Shown: positions 34,668 to 44,129, counted from the first letter of the stretch. The stretch is 64,000 nucleotides of DNA from DATJGR01 sp963812255 (GCA_963812255.1 CAWEUM010000005.1:2339730-2403729), one strand, 5' to 3'. Numbers and translations: made by a program. Notes: generated by a model not told the origin, from the letters alone.

Positions 34668-36968
34668 TCACTCCTTCGCATGCATTTCGGCTGCCTGATC
34701 CTTTGGCACCTTCGCGGCCGCCTTGCCAAGGTCGACCATATCGGCCGGTCCCTTCGTCGTGAACTCGTAGTTCGCGTAGCCGAACTCGTTGCTGCGCGCG
34801 CCGAAGTACTGGTCGCCAGCCTTGTAGATCGCCATTTCGAACGGCGTATTCGCGAGCATCGTGACGATCTTACCGTTCGCGATCGAATACGGCGTCGGCA
34901 CCGTCTGATAGGCGAGCGATGCAAGGTCACCCATCTCGCTCGGCTGGGCCGCGCGGTCGCCGATGTACAACGCGACCGCATTGCCCGTCTCGTCGAAGCG
35001 CACCTTCGTGTAGTTGCCGGTGACCGTGTTGCGAACCCACGGCGCCTTACCGACGACCAGCGATTTCAGCTGCGCATCCGTCAGCGCGGCTGCGCCCTCC
35101 GCCGTCAGCTTCGCGACGGTCATGCCGGCGACAGCGGCTTTGCGCGCATCGGCGCTCGGCGTGTACCAGATCGGCGAACTCCACGCGCGCTCCTGAACCG
35201 TTGCCGCCGCCACATCCGCCGGCGCGACGCCGAGTTCGTGCGCCTGAATCGTCGTCCACCGCGGCGTCGGAATTTCCAGCACGCGAGCGTAGTAGAACGC
35301 GTGCACCGATGAATCGAAATCCGGGTCGGTCCACACCGTCTTCAATTCCGAAGAGCCCACGGTGTTCGTGTAGGTCGCCTTGTCGATGTCGACGCTGCTT
35401 TGAATCGGGCGGAGCACGCCAGTCCATTTATCAGCTTTGCGATCACCCGACCAGACGACGTCGTAGACCTTCTCGAAGCTCTGACCGCTGTTCGACCAGC
35501 CTTTGATGATCTGCACGCGATCGAGATTGCCCGACGTCGGATCCTTGATTGCCCATAGCGCGAAGGTCGGTGCACGCGCTTGTGCGGTCTTTGCCGGCAG
35601 ATCGCCGCCCATGGCTACACCGGTTTTGTATGCGTCCTTGATCCAGTCGCGGTCGCCGACCAATGACTCCTTGAAATTCCAACCGCCGAAGAACCGCACT
35701 TTGATCCGAGGGCCGCTGGTGCCGAACGTCTCTTTCCGGTACATCGCGTCCCAGATGGACGCGCGCGTGTTCTCCACCGCCCATGCGCCGGTCAAGCCCG
35801 CGGGACTTTCCAGACGAACATCAATACCGTTGAAGATGTGTCCCGCCATCCGCTGCTCGATCGTGCCGTCGGTGCTCGCGTGCCCGCCGTAAAAGTTGTT
35901 CTGCCGATACGGACTGCCGGTGTTGTGCGAATCGGATGCCGCACCGAAGCCGAATTTGTACGGGTTGAAACCGCGCACGTCCTGCATCGTCAGGCCGTCC
36001 TTCAGCGCCTGGCGCGCGTAGCTGCCGACGATGTGCGGTACCCGGCCGGAATCTTCGGGAAGCCCGAGCAGGATGCTCATGATCTCGTAGTTCGCAAACT
36101 CGTCGTTCGGCGACAGCAGTGGGTGCGTCTCCGACGTGCCTTTGATCTGCTTGATCTCGATCAGGCGCTCGTTGCGATCACGCGATGCCGCCCACGCCGC
36201 ATCGATCGGCCGACCGAGGCTGTCGACGTCGGTCGGATACATCCAGCCGTCGGACAGGTTCGCGTTGTGCGAGATCGCGAGCAGCTCGTTGCCGGCCTTG
36301 CGTTGGGTGTCCATCCAGTTCCACAAGTCTTCGGGATGCCACGAATCGAGCATCGAGAACGGCATCGCGGGCACCTTCGCGCAGTCCCGGAAGAAGATGT
36401 TGCGGTGCAGGTTGCGGTTGTTGAACTGCGACGTGTACTCGTACGAGCAGAACGCCGTGAACTTGCCCGGATGGTTGTTCGCGTCAGCGATCTTGACGTT
36501 TTCCTTCCAGATCGACCCTGCTACTTCGGGGGTCATGAACGCTTTGATCGGCGGCTTGCTGGTCAGCGACAGCAGGTAGAGGAATACCTTCGAAACGTCT
36601 TCGGGGTTGTTCGGATCCTTGACGATGAGGCCCTGCGCCTCCGGCAGCTTGCTGAGCGCAGAACCCGGCGTGTTCGCCTCTTTCGTCACACCGACGTACT
36701 CCGAGTGATCGGTAACGCCCATCCAGTCGAGCGGTGTGTCGATCTTGATGTCGTAACCGAGCGGATGCTTGATCGTCTCGCCTTGCGCGTATTTCAGCGC
36801 ATCGTCAGGCCCGGTCAGGCGATTGCCGAGGATCCACGCATCGACCGACCAGCTCGTGTGAATATGCGTCTCGCCGAAATACGCTTCACGTTGGGGATGC
36901 TTGTCGTCCGCGATCGCCGACGCGGCGAGCAGCGCCGCTCCAATCCCCACAACGATTCCTGTTCTCAT
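34668..36968 (-). CDS. DUF3604 periplasmic protein
   Basis: 766 residues. A signal peptide (to AIADD) is followed by REAYFGETHIHTSWSVDAW, DWMGVTDHSEYVG and GFGAASDSHNTGSPYR: clustered His/Asp typical of metal-dependent PHP-type hydrolases, which DUF3604 resembles. The C-terminal third contains beta-rich segments (VQIIKGWSNSGQSFEKVYDVVWSG) and ends AAEMHAKE. Substrate unknown. First gene of a five-gene operon with a parvulin and three HupE/UreJ-like proteins. Confidence 0.87.
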   Translation of the reverse strand: MRTGIVVGIGAALLAASAIADDKHPQREAYFGETHIHTSWSVDAWILGNRLTGPDDALKYAQGETIKHPLGYDIKIDTPLDWMGVTDHSEYVGVTKEANTPGSALSKLPEAQGLIVKDPNNPEDVSKVFLYLLSLTSKPPIKAFMTPEVAGSIWKENVKIADANNHPGKFTAFCSYEYTSQFNNRNLHRNIFFRDCAKVPAMPFSMLDSWHPEDLWNWMDTQRKAGNELLAISHNANLSDGWMYPTDVDSLGRPIDAAWAASRDRNERLIEIKQIKGTSETHPLLSPNDEFANYEIMSILLGLPEDSGRVPHIVGSYARQALKDGLTMQDVRGFNPYKFGFGAASDSHNTGSPYRQNNFYGGHASTDGTIEQRMAGHIFNGIDVRLESPAGLTGAWAVENTRASIWDAMYRKETFGTSGPRIKVRFFGGWNFKESLVGDRDWIKDAYKTGVAMGGDLPAKTAQARAPTFALWAIKDPTSGNLDRVQIIKGWSNSGQSFEKVYDVVWSGDRKADKWTGVLRPIQSSVDIDKATYTNTVGSSELKTVWTDPDFDSSVHAFYYARVLEIPTPRWTTIQAHELGVAPADVAAATVQERAWSSPIWYTPSADARKAAVAGMTVAKLTAEGAAALTDAQLKSLVVGKAPWVRNTVTGNYTKVRFDETGNAVALYIGDRAAQPSEMGDLASLAYQTVPTPYSIANGKIVTMLANTPFEMAIYKAGDQYFGARSNEFGYANYEFTTKGPADMVDLGKAAAKVPKDQAAEMHAKE

Positions 36969-37213
36969 TTGTTGCGTTCCCTTGATTTCGAGTCCTCGCG
37001 CACGGGGCGATTATGCAGGGGATCTGCGGCAGGCGTCACCCCGCATCCACCCTTAGCGAACATCGAGCGCTGCAGAGGAAAACGTTTTTACCCACGCTGG
37101 AGCACCGGCGACATATGGTCGAAGCCGATGACGTCGTGTGCCGCAAGATCGACCAACGGCTACGGCACGCCGCGCGGGGCCGATGTCGATGCCTACCAGC
37201 AACGCTTGCTTGC
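36969..37213. other. Upstream region of the DUF3604 operon
   Basis: 245 bases between the operon start and the DinB stop. The operon promoter should be here; no clear -35/-10 by eye. A minus frame has no recognised product. Confidence 0.3.
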
Positions 37214-37831
37214 TCAATTGCTCTGTCCCCGTGTCGGTGTGGCGTTCCAAATGGCGGCCTCGGCTAAACCGATCTCCGCCAGCTCGGCGGCGCGCAGATG
37301 CGCCTCGTTCGCGCAATAAAACTCGTCGAGCTGCGGTGGTGCGACTGCCGTACCGGCGAGCATTGCGTGCACCTGGCCACGGTGATGGATCTGGTGCTGG
37401 AACAGGTGCGCGAGCAACCGCGTGGCCACCTCGTACTTGATGCCTTCCCGGCGCAACATGCCGATCGGCTGCCCGAGCTGCGCGCCGGTCAATCCGGCGC
37501 AGGCATCGATCAGCTGCCGATCCACGGCACGCTGTGCCACGGCGAGCGCGGTGCAGGTATCGAACGGCTCCGCGGGATCAAAAAACGCTGCCGGGGCGGG
37601 ATTGGCCGGCTCGCCGCGCAAGCCGCGTTCCAATGCATCGACGTAAAACCAATCGACGGTCAGGTTGTGGTTCAGCGTCGCCTTGATGGTTGGGAAGAAA
37701 CTGGTTCGCGGTGCGGCAAAGTCAGCGTGTGAGAGCCGGCTGCACGCCGCCAACAAGCGATGATTTGCCCATGCGTTGTTGCACGCTTGTGTGTAGAAAT
37801 GGTGCGCGAGTGGGGACAGCGCCGTCGCCAT
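37214..37831 (-). CDS. DinB-family protein
   Basis: 205 residues in a four-helix bundle. Metal-binding His candidates: TLNHNLTVDWFYVDAL near residue 55 and LLAHLFQHQIHHRGQVHAML near 150, the DinB/YfiT pattern. Likely a metal-dependent thiol transferase or hydrolase. ATG 37831 is chosen, one base after the stop of the AhpD-like gene; the longer frame is not supported. Confidence 0.82.
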   Translation of the reverse strand: MATALSPLAHHFYTQACNNAWANHRLLAACSRLSHADFAAPRTSFFPTIKATLNHNLTVDWFYVDALERGLRGEPANPAPAAFFDPAEPFDTCTALAVAQRAVDRQLIDACAGLTGAQLGQPIGMLRREGIKYEVATRLLAHLFQHQIHHRGQVHAMLAGTAVAPPQLDEFYCANEAHLRAAELAEIGLAEAAIWNATPTRGQSN

Positions 37832-37832
37832 G

Positions 37833-38405
37833 TCAGTCACCGCGCGGAAACGGCGTCGGATCGTCAGCTCCGGTCGGGATATTGAACGCATTCAGTGTCA
37901 TCGACACGAACGTGTAGAAGCCAATCGTCTGAATGATGTCCATCAGGCCGGCTTCGCCCCACATTGCGATGGCCCGGTCGTAGAGCGGCTTGGGCAGATC
38001 CTGCGTTTCGTGCAGCGCGCGACACACCTCGATCGTCAGCTTCTCATCGGCCGGTGCGTGCTCCGGCAGGCACCGATCGAACACCGCTTGAATCACGGCG
38101 TCGGATACGCCCTGTTCGCGCGCCATTCGCGCATGCGCAACCCACTCGACGTTGCTGCGCCAATGCCGGCCGGTAACGATGATCGCCAGTTCGACGATGC
38201 GCCGGCCAACCGACGTTCGCTCCCAGATGTAGTTGCCGAGGCTCATCGCACGCTGCGCCACCTCGGGGCGCAACAGCCACGGATCAAAGGGGCCGCCGAA
38301 CTGACCATCGGGACGGGGTTTGCGGGTGCGCTTGATACGTTCGTACTGTTCCTGTTGTTGCGGCGTGAGTTCGTCGAAGGCTTTGGGTTTCAGTCGGCTC
38401 GTCAT
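37833..38405 (-). CDS. Carboxymuconolactone decarboxylase / AhpD-like protein
   Basis: 190 residues, all-helical: RPEVAQRAMSLGNYIWERTS, RIVELAIIVTGRHWRSNVEW, VAHARMAREQGVSDAVIQAV. The E-x-W-x-x-H pattern is retained, while the AhpD Cys-x-x-Cys is not (no CxxC), so it is not a typical peroxidase reductase. Part of an operon with the DinB gene (1 base gap) and probably the SDR gene upstream. Confidence 0.83.
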   Translation of the reverse strand: MTSRLKPKAFDELTPQQQEQYERIKRTRKPRPDGQFGGPFDPWLLRPEVAQRAMSLGNYIWERTSVGRRIVELAIIVTGRHWRSNVEWVAHARMAREQGVSDAVIQAVFDRCLPEHAPADEKLTIEVCRALHETQDLPKPLYDRAIAMWGEAGLMDIIQTIGFYTFVSMTLNAFNIPTGADDPTPFPRGD

Positions 38406-38486
38406 GGGGCCCCCGCGGTGGATGAACGTCAGTGCAGAATAACCCGATGGCCCATGGGGTCGGATACGTATCCGCCCCACCTCCTG

Positions 38487-39293
38487 CTACCCGCGCGCTG
38501 CACTCGACAGCGTCGTGCCGCCATCGACCACCAGGATCTGACCGGTGATATAGCGCGCCCAGTCCGAGCACAGGAACACGACGGCGCTGCCAATGTCCCA
38601 GCCGGTGCCTTCGCGCTTCAGCAGCGAAGCGTTCTTGCGCTGTTCGCGCGCCACGTCGCTCATGCCACCGCCGGCGACCATCGGCGTGTACACCGGTCCC
38701 GGCGCGACGCAATTCACGCGAATGCCCTGGCCGCCGTGATCCACGGCCATCGCCTGTGTCAATGCGATCACAGCGCCCTTCGACGTCGAGTAGGCCGTGA
38801 GTCCGCGCGGCCGGAGCGCCGAGATCGACGAGATGTTGACGATTGCGCCGCCACCCGCGGTGTCGATCATCGCCGGAATCGCGTATTTCGATGTCAGAAA
38901 CATCGTCTCGACGTTGACCTGCATGACCTTCTGCCAGCCTGGCAGCGTTTCGTCGACGACGCTGCGCCGACTGCCGATGCCGATGTTGTTGTCGAGTGCG
39001 TCGAGCCGGCCGTAGCGAGCAATGACCGCGTCGATGAGCCGCTTCGCTTCGGCCTGGTGCGTCAGATCGGAGGCGTATGCCGTCGCGTCGCCGCCGTCGG
39101 CCAGGATCATCTGCGCGGTGCGCTGTGCGCGTTCCAAGGCCCGATCGACGACGAACACCTTGGCGCCGACGCGCGCAAACATCAGCGCGGCGGCGCGGCC
39201 GTTGCCGATCCCGTCATCGGCGGCGCCACCGCCAGCGATCAGTGCGACTTTGCCGTCGAGTCCGAAATCGATGCCGGGACGTGGCTGAGTCAT
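38487..39293 (-). CDS. Short-chain dehydrogenase/reductase
   Basis: 268 residues. Rossmann motif GGGAADDGIGNG near 21-32, D-rich NAD(P) strand VFVVDR, NNIGIGS, catalytic Ser in IVNISSIS and YSTSK for Tyr/Lys, then APGPVYTPM and the C-terminal ITGQILVVDGG. Substrate unknown. ATG 39293 is chosen; the frame runs further upstream but without support. Likely first of a unit with the AhpD-like and DinB genes. Confidence 0.9.
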   Translation of the reverse strand: MTQPRPGIDFGLDGKVALIAGGGAADDGIGNGRAAALMFARVGAKVFVVDRALERAQRTAQMILADGGDATAYASDLTHQAEAKRLIDAVIARYGRLDALDNNIGIGSRRSVVDETLPGWQKVMQVNVETMFLTSKYAIPAMIDTAGGGAIVNISSISALRPRGLTAYSTSKGAVIALTQAMAVDHGGQGIRVNCVAPGPVYTPMVAGGGMSDVAREQRKNASLLKREGTGWDIGSAVVFLCSDWARYITGQILVVDGGTTLSSAARG

Positions 39294-39417
39294 GTGGCGA
39301 TCCCCCGCATTGCCGTGGCAGCGATCGTACACCGCGACGCAGGTCGGACGGCGTTGCGTCAGGCACTGCACGTGGCCACACTGCCGTCATCCCGCAAGCG
39401 ATCGAGCGAGGCTGAGC

Positions 39418-39816
39418 ATGACGAGTGTGCACCCGAACCGCGACATGTTGGCGGCGATGGCGGCTTCGAATCCCGAGGAACCGGTCGTGATGCTGAATCT
39501 GTTGCGTTTCCGCGACGTCGCCGAATCGGATCACGGCGTCGACGACATGAGCGGCCGCGACGCCTATCGTGTTTACGGCCAGCGCTTTGCGACACTGCAT
39601 CCACGCTTCGGCGGTGAGCCGGTGTGGGTCGGCAGCGCGTTGCGCTCGATCATCGGCGCCGAATCCTGGGACATGGTGCTGCTGGTGCGCTACCCGACGC
39701 GGCGCCAATTCGTCGCGATGATCAATGACCCGGACTATCAGAAGATCGCGCCGATCCGATCTGCGGCGCTCGCCGACAGCCGCCTGGTCGAGATGCAACA
39801 ACTGTCGGGGCTGTAA
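39418..39816 (+). CDS. DUF1330/ABM-fold small protein
   Basis: 132 residues. EEPVVMLNLLRFRDVAE, YRVYGQRFATLHPRFGGEPVWVG and WDMVLLVRYPTRRQFVAMINDPDYQKIAPIRSAALADSRL form the ferredoxin-like alpha-beta dimer fold of DUF1330. ATG 39418 follows GAGCGAGGC by a few bases. Divergent from the SDR gene. Last intact gene before the decayed region. Confidence 0.83.
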   Translation: MTSVHPNRDMLAAMAASNPEEPVVMLNLLRFRDVAESDHGVDDMSGRDAYRVYGQRFATLHPRFGGEPVWVGSALRSIIGAESWDMVLLVRYPTRRQFVAMINDPDYQKIAPIRSAALADSRLVEMQQLSGL

Positions 39817-39831
39817 GTGCCGGGCACGCAT

Positions 39832-40130
39832 CGCGGACGACATCCCGGCACGCTGGCGTGACTGGATCACGCGCGGCTGGTTTGCGTGGGAATCGGACGG
39901 GTATCCGTACTGGTCGATCTGCATCACTGCAAAACCTGGTGGGCGTGCGCAACGACGGTGGTATGAAGATGCTCTGGAAGGACGGCGCGAACGCGTTCTT
40001 CAACAAAGCTACCAACGGCCGCTGGCGCGACGTGCTGACGGCGGACGACCTGGCGCTGTACGAGGCGGCGATGGCCAAGACGCTGCCGGCCGACTGTGTG
40101 CGCTGGTTGGAAAATGGTGATGCGACGTGA
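39832..40130 (+). pseudogene. Sulfotransferase remnant
   Basis: Frame one gives IPARWRDWITRGWFAWESDG and YPYW; a second frame gives MLWKDGANAFFNKATNGRWR, DVLTADDLALYEAAMA and WLENG. Both are parts of the C-terminal half of PAPS-dependent sulfotransferases. The N-terminal PAPS loop and about 70-100 residues between the two pieces are missing, so the gene is dead. No start is assignable. Confidence 0.65.
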
Positions 40131-40330
40131 TCAGGTCTCGGTGCGTGAAACGACCACTCATTGCGTTGATCGGTCTGCAGCTGGCGTTGCCGGTTGCTGC
40201 TGCCGATGCCGCGGCGCAGCCGAGCACCTATCTTCACGCCTGGCTCGGGCAGAGCACCGATGATGGATGGAAGGCATCGGAAGTCCAGAGCGGCGACAGC
40301 TTGCTCGGTGACCTCGGCACGCTGCCGTAG
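40127..40330 (+). CDS. Short secreted protein or truncated gene start
   Basis: 67 residues: a signal peptide (LIALIGLQLALPVAAADAAA) then STYLHAWLGQSTDDGWKASE and a stop. The polar part looks like the start of a longer periplasmic or outer-membrane protein, so this may be a 5' gene fragment. It overlaps the sulfotransferase remnant by 4 bases. Unrecognised. Confidence 0.4.
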   Translation: MIRSRCVKRPLIALIGLQLALPVAAADAAAQPSTYLHAWLGQSTDDGWKASEVQSGDSLLGDLGTLP

Positions 40331-40406
40331 CGGGTCCGGTTGAGCGAGGGGTTAGGCTTCGCTGAGCACTGCGCGCAACCGATTGCAGCTATCTTATGCA
40401 AGGACC

Positions 40407-40862
40407 TCACGGATATGGCGCGCCGTCTTTGTGAACGAACCGTCCGTCCTTGTTGTGACTTTTCAAGTCGATGTCCGAGCACGTGGTGAGGTCGTCCGGC
40501 TGCCGTGAGCCAACCTCCAAGTAGACGGCCACCTTAGAACCAAGGTTCTTCAGATGGTGACCGTTCTCGGTGCCCTTTGCGAACGCGGCGCAATCTCCAG
40601 GACGTAGCACTGTCTGCCCTTCGTCTTCGACGAGCGTGAGCTCGCCCTCGAGAACATAGACGAACTCGTCCTCATGGCTGTGCCAATGACGTTGACTCGA
40701 CCATCTTCCGGGAGGCAGCGTCATAAGGTTTACACCGAAGTCACGAAGTCCTCCCGCGTCACCCAACCTTCGGCGCGTGCGCTCAGCACAGGCAGCATTG
40801 AACGGGTCAGGGTATCCGGTGCCGACACGTACCGGGATGGATGATACGTCGATCTTTGGCAT
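40407..40862 (-). CDS. Cupin-domain protein
   Basis: 151 residues. Cupin motif 1: RHWHSHEDEFVYVLEGELTLVED with two His and Glu; motif 2: PGDCAAFAKGTENGHHLKN. A conserved beta-barrel, metal-binding; such small cupins are isomerases, dioxygenases or binding proteins, and this one is not assignable. ATG 40862 begins MPKIDVSSIP. The IS110 remnant begins about 15 bases upstream of the start, so its promoter may have been altered. Confidence 0.85.
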   Translation of the reverse strand: MPKIDVSSIPVRVGTGYPDPFNAACAERTRRRLGDAGGLRDFGVNLMTLPPGRWSSQRHWHSHEDEFVYVLEGELTLVEDEGQTVLRPGDCAAFAKGTENGHHLKNLGSKVAVYLEVGSRQPDDLTTCSDIDLKSHNKDGRFVHKDGAPYP

Positions 40863-40876
40863 TGTCGCTCCGGCTG

Positions 40877-41693
40877 CATGCGATGAAATGGAATCCCCCC
40901 GCCCAACGGAATCGTTCGTGCCACCTGAACTGTTCGGCAATGGAGGAGTCCACGTCATGAATGCTACGACCATCGGTGTTGATCATTCAAAGTCTGTTTT
41001 CCAGCTCTCTCTGAGTAATTCAGCAGGCCGAGTCGTCGAACGTAAACGATTGTTACGTGCGCAGTACGGGCGGTTTCTGGTACAGCAGCCCCCGGCGGAG
41101 ATTGTCATGGAAGCCTGCGCCACTGCCCATCACTGGGCTCGTGCCGCGCGAGCGTTCGGTCATCAACCGTGTCTGTTGCACGCTCAGTACGACCCTACGT
41201 CCGCCGCAACAAGACCGACGCCGCCGACGCCGATGCGCTGCTGCGGGCACGGCGCGATCCAGATCTTAAATCGGTAGCGGTCAAGTCGGTCGATCAGCAG
41301 GCACTACAGGGCCTGCACCGGGTTCGTCAGCAATGGATCGCCACCCGCACCCAACGCATCAACCTCGCCTGTGGCCTGTTGGCGGAGTTCGGTGTTGCTC
41401 TACCCAACGGTGCCGCCGGCATCGCGCGCCGCCTGCATGCAGTCGTTGACCAGGTACCGGCAACGTTGGTTGCTGCGCTCACGTCGATCCTCGATGAGAT
41501 CGTTACGCTTGAAGCGCGCACCAAACACCTCGACCGCCTAGCTCACAGTGATCGCCAAAGCGCATCCCGACGTGCAGCGACTCCAGACCATTCCGGGGGT
41601 CGGCGTCATCATTGCCACCGCCATGGCCGGCTCAGTCGCCGATATCCACCGCTTCCATCGTGCACGACCGTTCGCTGCCTGGCTCGGTCTTAC
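40877..41693 (+). mobile_element. IS110-family element, copy 1 (broken by IS3)
   Basis: The left end (GATGAAATGGAATCC...GGAGGAGTCCA, a subterminal dyad) matches copy 2 at 58349 onward. The transposase starts at ATG 40957 (MNATTIGVDHSKSVFQLSLS) in the RuvC-like DEDD domain, but needs at least two frame changes: VRPYVRRNKTDAADADALLRAR and later DVQRLQTIPGVGVIIATAMA are in other frames. Homology to copy 2 stops at 41693, exactly where IS3-type sequence begins. Both 3' end and activity are lost. Confidence 0.85.
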
Positions 41694-41793
41694 TGTAATC
41701 CCCTGACGAACCGGACCAGGTGGAGGTAGAGTTTTCCGAGAGGAGAACTCTTGAGTAAAGAAGTCCCGATTCAGCGAAGAGAAGATCATCGGC

Positions 41794-42021
41794 GTGCTGA
41801 AGCAGACTGAAGCCTGCGTGAAGGTTGCGGAGCTGGTTCGAAAGCACGGCATCAGCGAGGCGACGTTCTACAACTGGAAAGCCAAGTACGGCGGACTCGA
41901 TGTTTCGCAGCTCCGCAAGCTCCAGGAACTCGAGGTCGAGAATGCTCGGCTCAAGAAAATGTTCGCCGAGCTTTCATTGGCGCATCACGCGTTGCAGGAC
42001 GCCGTGGAACAAAAGCTTTAG
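41794..42021 (+). CDS. IS3-type transposase OrfA (helix-turn-helix)
   Basis: 75 residues from GTG 41794: KQTEACVKVAELVRKHGISE, ATFYNWKAKYGGLDVSQLRK, then the Leu-rich helix QELEVENARLKKMFAELSL. Homology to KKSRFSEEKIIG continues upstream in frame for about 11 codons, but the expected ATG reads GTA, so the normal start seems lost. The A-rich end (AACAAAAGCTTTAG) is a likely -1 frameshift site joining OrfA to OrfB. Confidence 0.82.
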   Translation: MLKQTEACVKVAELVRKHGISEATFYNWKAKYGGLDVSQLRKLQELEVENARLKKMFAELSLAHHALQDAVEQKL

Positions 42022-42044
42022 CACCAGCCGCCCGTCGCGAGCTG

Positions 42045-42755
42045 GTGAAAGTCATGGTGAACGAACATGGTCTGTCTATGCGTCGAGCGTGCCGTACGGC
42101 ACGCTTGACGCGGTCGACCTTCTACGCCCCGCGGCGGCCGCGGGACGACGGACCTGTGATCGCGACGATCGAGGGTCATGTGCACGATAGCCCGCGGCAC
42201 AGCTTCGACAAGTTGTATCCGGCAGTGCGTGGTCAGGGCTTCGGTAAGTGTCGGCTGTATCGTGTCTACAAAGCGCTGCGGTTGAACATCAAACGCCGCG
42301 GCAAACGCCGGCTGCCGCAACGGGTGAAGATACTGCTGGTGATCCCGACGCAACCGAACGAAGAGTGGTCGGCGGACTTTATGTCCGATGCGCTGTGGTC
42401 GGGGCGTCGCTTCCGCACGTTCAACGTCATCGACGACTACAACCGTGAAGTCCTGCGTATCGAGATCGACACGAGCCTGCCAGCACGACGCATCGTGCGT
42501 GCGCTCGACGAACTCGTCGAGCTGCGTGGCAAACCCGTTGGGTTGCGTATGGACAATGGTCCCGAACTGATCAGCGACGAACTCGAGAAGTGGGCTCGTC
42601 GTCATGGCATCGAACGTCGCCTTATCCAACCCGGTCGACCGATGCAGAACGGTCCGATCGAACGCTTCAACCGTACTTATCGAGAGGAGGTGCTCGACTG
42701 CTACGTCTTCGAAACGCTCGGCGATGTGCGCCGTATGACTGCTGACTGGATCCCG
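42045..42755 (+). pseudogene. IS3-type transposase OrfB, 3' truncated
   Basis: DDE integrase core: WSADFMSDALW (Asp 1), NVIDDYNREVL, GLRMDNGPELISDEL (Asp 2), MQNGPIERFNRTYREEVLDC (Glu). The end (normally about 40 residues after VRRMTADW) is replaced by sequence of the neighbouring nuclease gene. The catalytic triad is present, but mobility needs both ends. Confidence 0.8.
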
Positions 42756-42761
42756 CGCAGC

Positions 42762-43063
42762 ATCGCGGCGCAATCTATCAGCGCCAATGTCCGACCGTAT
42801 TTATCCAGCCCTTTGTCGATGCGCGTCGCGGTCTTGTCGTAGCAGAGGTCTGCCAGTGACCGCTTGGGCTTGTTGCCGAATGCCTGCGGCTTCTCCGGCG
42901 CGTCGATCTCAACCAAGCGTACTTTCACCGGCCGCCGATCAACCAAGACCGTCAGCGTATCCCCATCGGCGACTCCAACAACGCGCCCGTTGACCTCCTG
43001 TGCACCTGCGCCTTGTGCGGCGAGCAGGCAAAGCGTGACCATCCCACGCCATCGGTGCCTCAT
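42762..43063 (-). pseudogene. Thermonuclease (SNase-like) gene, 3' truncated by IS3
   Basis: From ATG 43063: signal peptide (CLLAAQGAGAQ), then NGRVVGVADGDTLTVLVDRRPVKVRLVEIDAPEK, ATRIDKGLDKYGRTLALIDC. These are the SNase OB-fold with the Asp in DGDTL, the first Arg in KVRLVEIDAPE and the second in KYGRTLA. The C-terminal helix is missing where the IS3 remnant begins. Product probably inactive or unstable. Confidence 0.75.
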
Positions 43064-43262
43064 CGAGGACGCCTCTGCCACTTGCGACGATCCGTTTGAA
43101 CGTCTTCCGCCGTATCCGCTTGGATCGGAGCAGGAAGACTTCGAGAGCGTTCGCATCATCGCAACATCGCAGATCGAATTCGTTTTGCCGCGCAGTATCA
43201 GCCTTGGAGCACAGGCGAGCCGCCGCGCTACGTTCGCTGAATCGAAGATTGATTGATAGTCG
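43064..43262. other. Intergenic region
   Basis: About 200 bases between the cut nuclease and the methyltransferase stop. No gene seen. Confidence 0.3.
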
Positions 43263-43898
43263 CTAACGGTCCGCGCGATAAAAGCTGATCGGTCCGAACA
43301 GCGTTGCCTTGAGCCCGACCCGGATCGCCGACGTGAATCCCGCCGCATCGAGCATGGCGCTGATGCCGCCTTCTGTGTGATCGCGCAGGTGATCATCACG
43401 ATGCAACAGACGCGCAACAACGCCGCGCGGATGATCGGGTCTCGCAAAATCGACAAGGTGGAACGATCCGCCGGGCTTCAATACGCGGTGCACGTCAACC
43501 AGCGTCGCGTGTTTTTCGGCGCGGCTCAGATGGTGCAGCATGAACGAGGACACGACTCTGTCAAACGATGCGTCCAAATAGGGAATGGTATCCGCGAACC
43601 CGAGAACCCACTCGATATCAATCGCCGCGCGGTCCGCTTTTCGCCGTGCCCGTTCGAGTGCGCTCGGATCAGGGTCGAGTCCGCAGACCTCCACGTCGGC
43701 ACGACGTTGCATCAACATCAGCGCCAAATTGCCGGTGCCGCAGCCTATTTCGAGCACCCGATGGCCGGATTGAAGGCCAACCTGCTCGATCAGCGTCCGC
43801 AGCGCCGACGGGGCGCCCAGCAGCCTGGTCAGTGGATCGTAGAATCGCAGCCATCGGTCATGCCCGGCGGCGGGTACGTACGCGCGTTGGGCCGTCAT
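43263..43898 (-). CDS. Class I SAM-dependent methyltransferase
   Basis: 211 residues from ATG 43898. SAM-binding GHRVLEIGCGTGNLALML, D in VCGLDPDP, GFADTIPYLDASFDRVVSSF, then HRVLKPGGSFHLVDFARPDH: UbiE/Type-11 class. Substrate unknown. GAGG lies about 8 bases before the start. The longer open frame upstream is not homologous. Confidence 0.87.
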   Translation of the reverse strand: MTAQRAYVPAAGHDRWLRFYDPLTRLLGAPSALRTLIEQVGLQSGHRVLEIGCGTGNLALMLMQRRADVEVCGLDPDPSALERARRKADRAAIDIEWVLGFADTIPYLDASFDRVVSSFMLHHLSRAEKHATLVDVHRVLKPGGSFHLVDFARPDHPRGVVARLLHRDDHLRDHTEGGISAMLDAAGFTSAIRVGLKATLFGPISFYRADR

Positions 43899-44129
43899 CG
43901 TCCCACCTCTTAGCAGCGTTATGTCTTTTTGTACATGATCGTGCCAGTCCTGAACAGACAATTCCTCCGTTCGTGGTCGGACTTCGCTTCTGAACGATAG
44001 GCGGCTATCTGCCTCGCGGTCGACCGATTCGTGACTAACGAGCACCCGAAGGGGTGCGGGCGGGGCTTGAAGAAATCGTGGCGCGAGCACAGCAGAAGCG
44101 TATGCTTGGTCCACCCATTCGCCTCCGCC

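Larger units (their letters stand above)
41694..42755 (+). mobile_element. IS3-family element, 3' truncated
   Basis: The left terminus TGTAATCCCCTGACGAACC starts at 41694 within the IS110 transposase. It carries orfA (41794-42021) and most of orfB. The right part, including the last 40 or so residues of the integrase and the right inverted repeat, is missing; the sequence passes into the cut nuclease gene near 42755. So the insertion was followed by a deletion. Confidence 0.85.

Noticed and set aside
35838..37319. 493-codon plus-strand open frame
   Set aside because: Antisense to the DUF3604 gene; composition is Arg/Val/Asp-rich without motifs.
37830..39617. 595-codon plus-strand open frame
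   Set aside because: Antisense to the AhpD-like and SDR genes; shadow of their codon bias.
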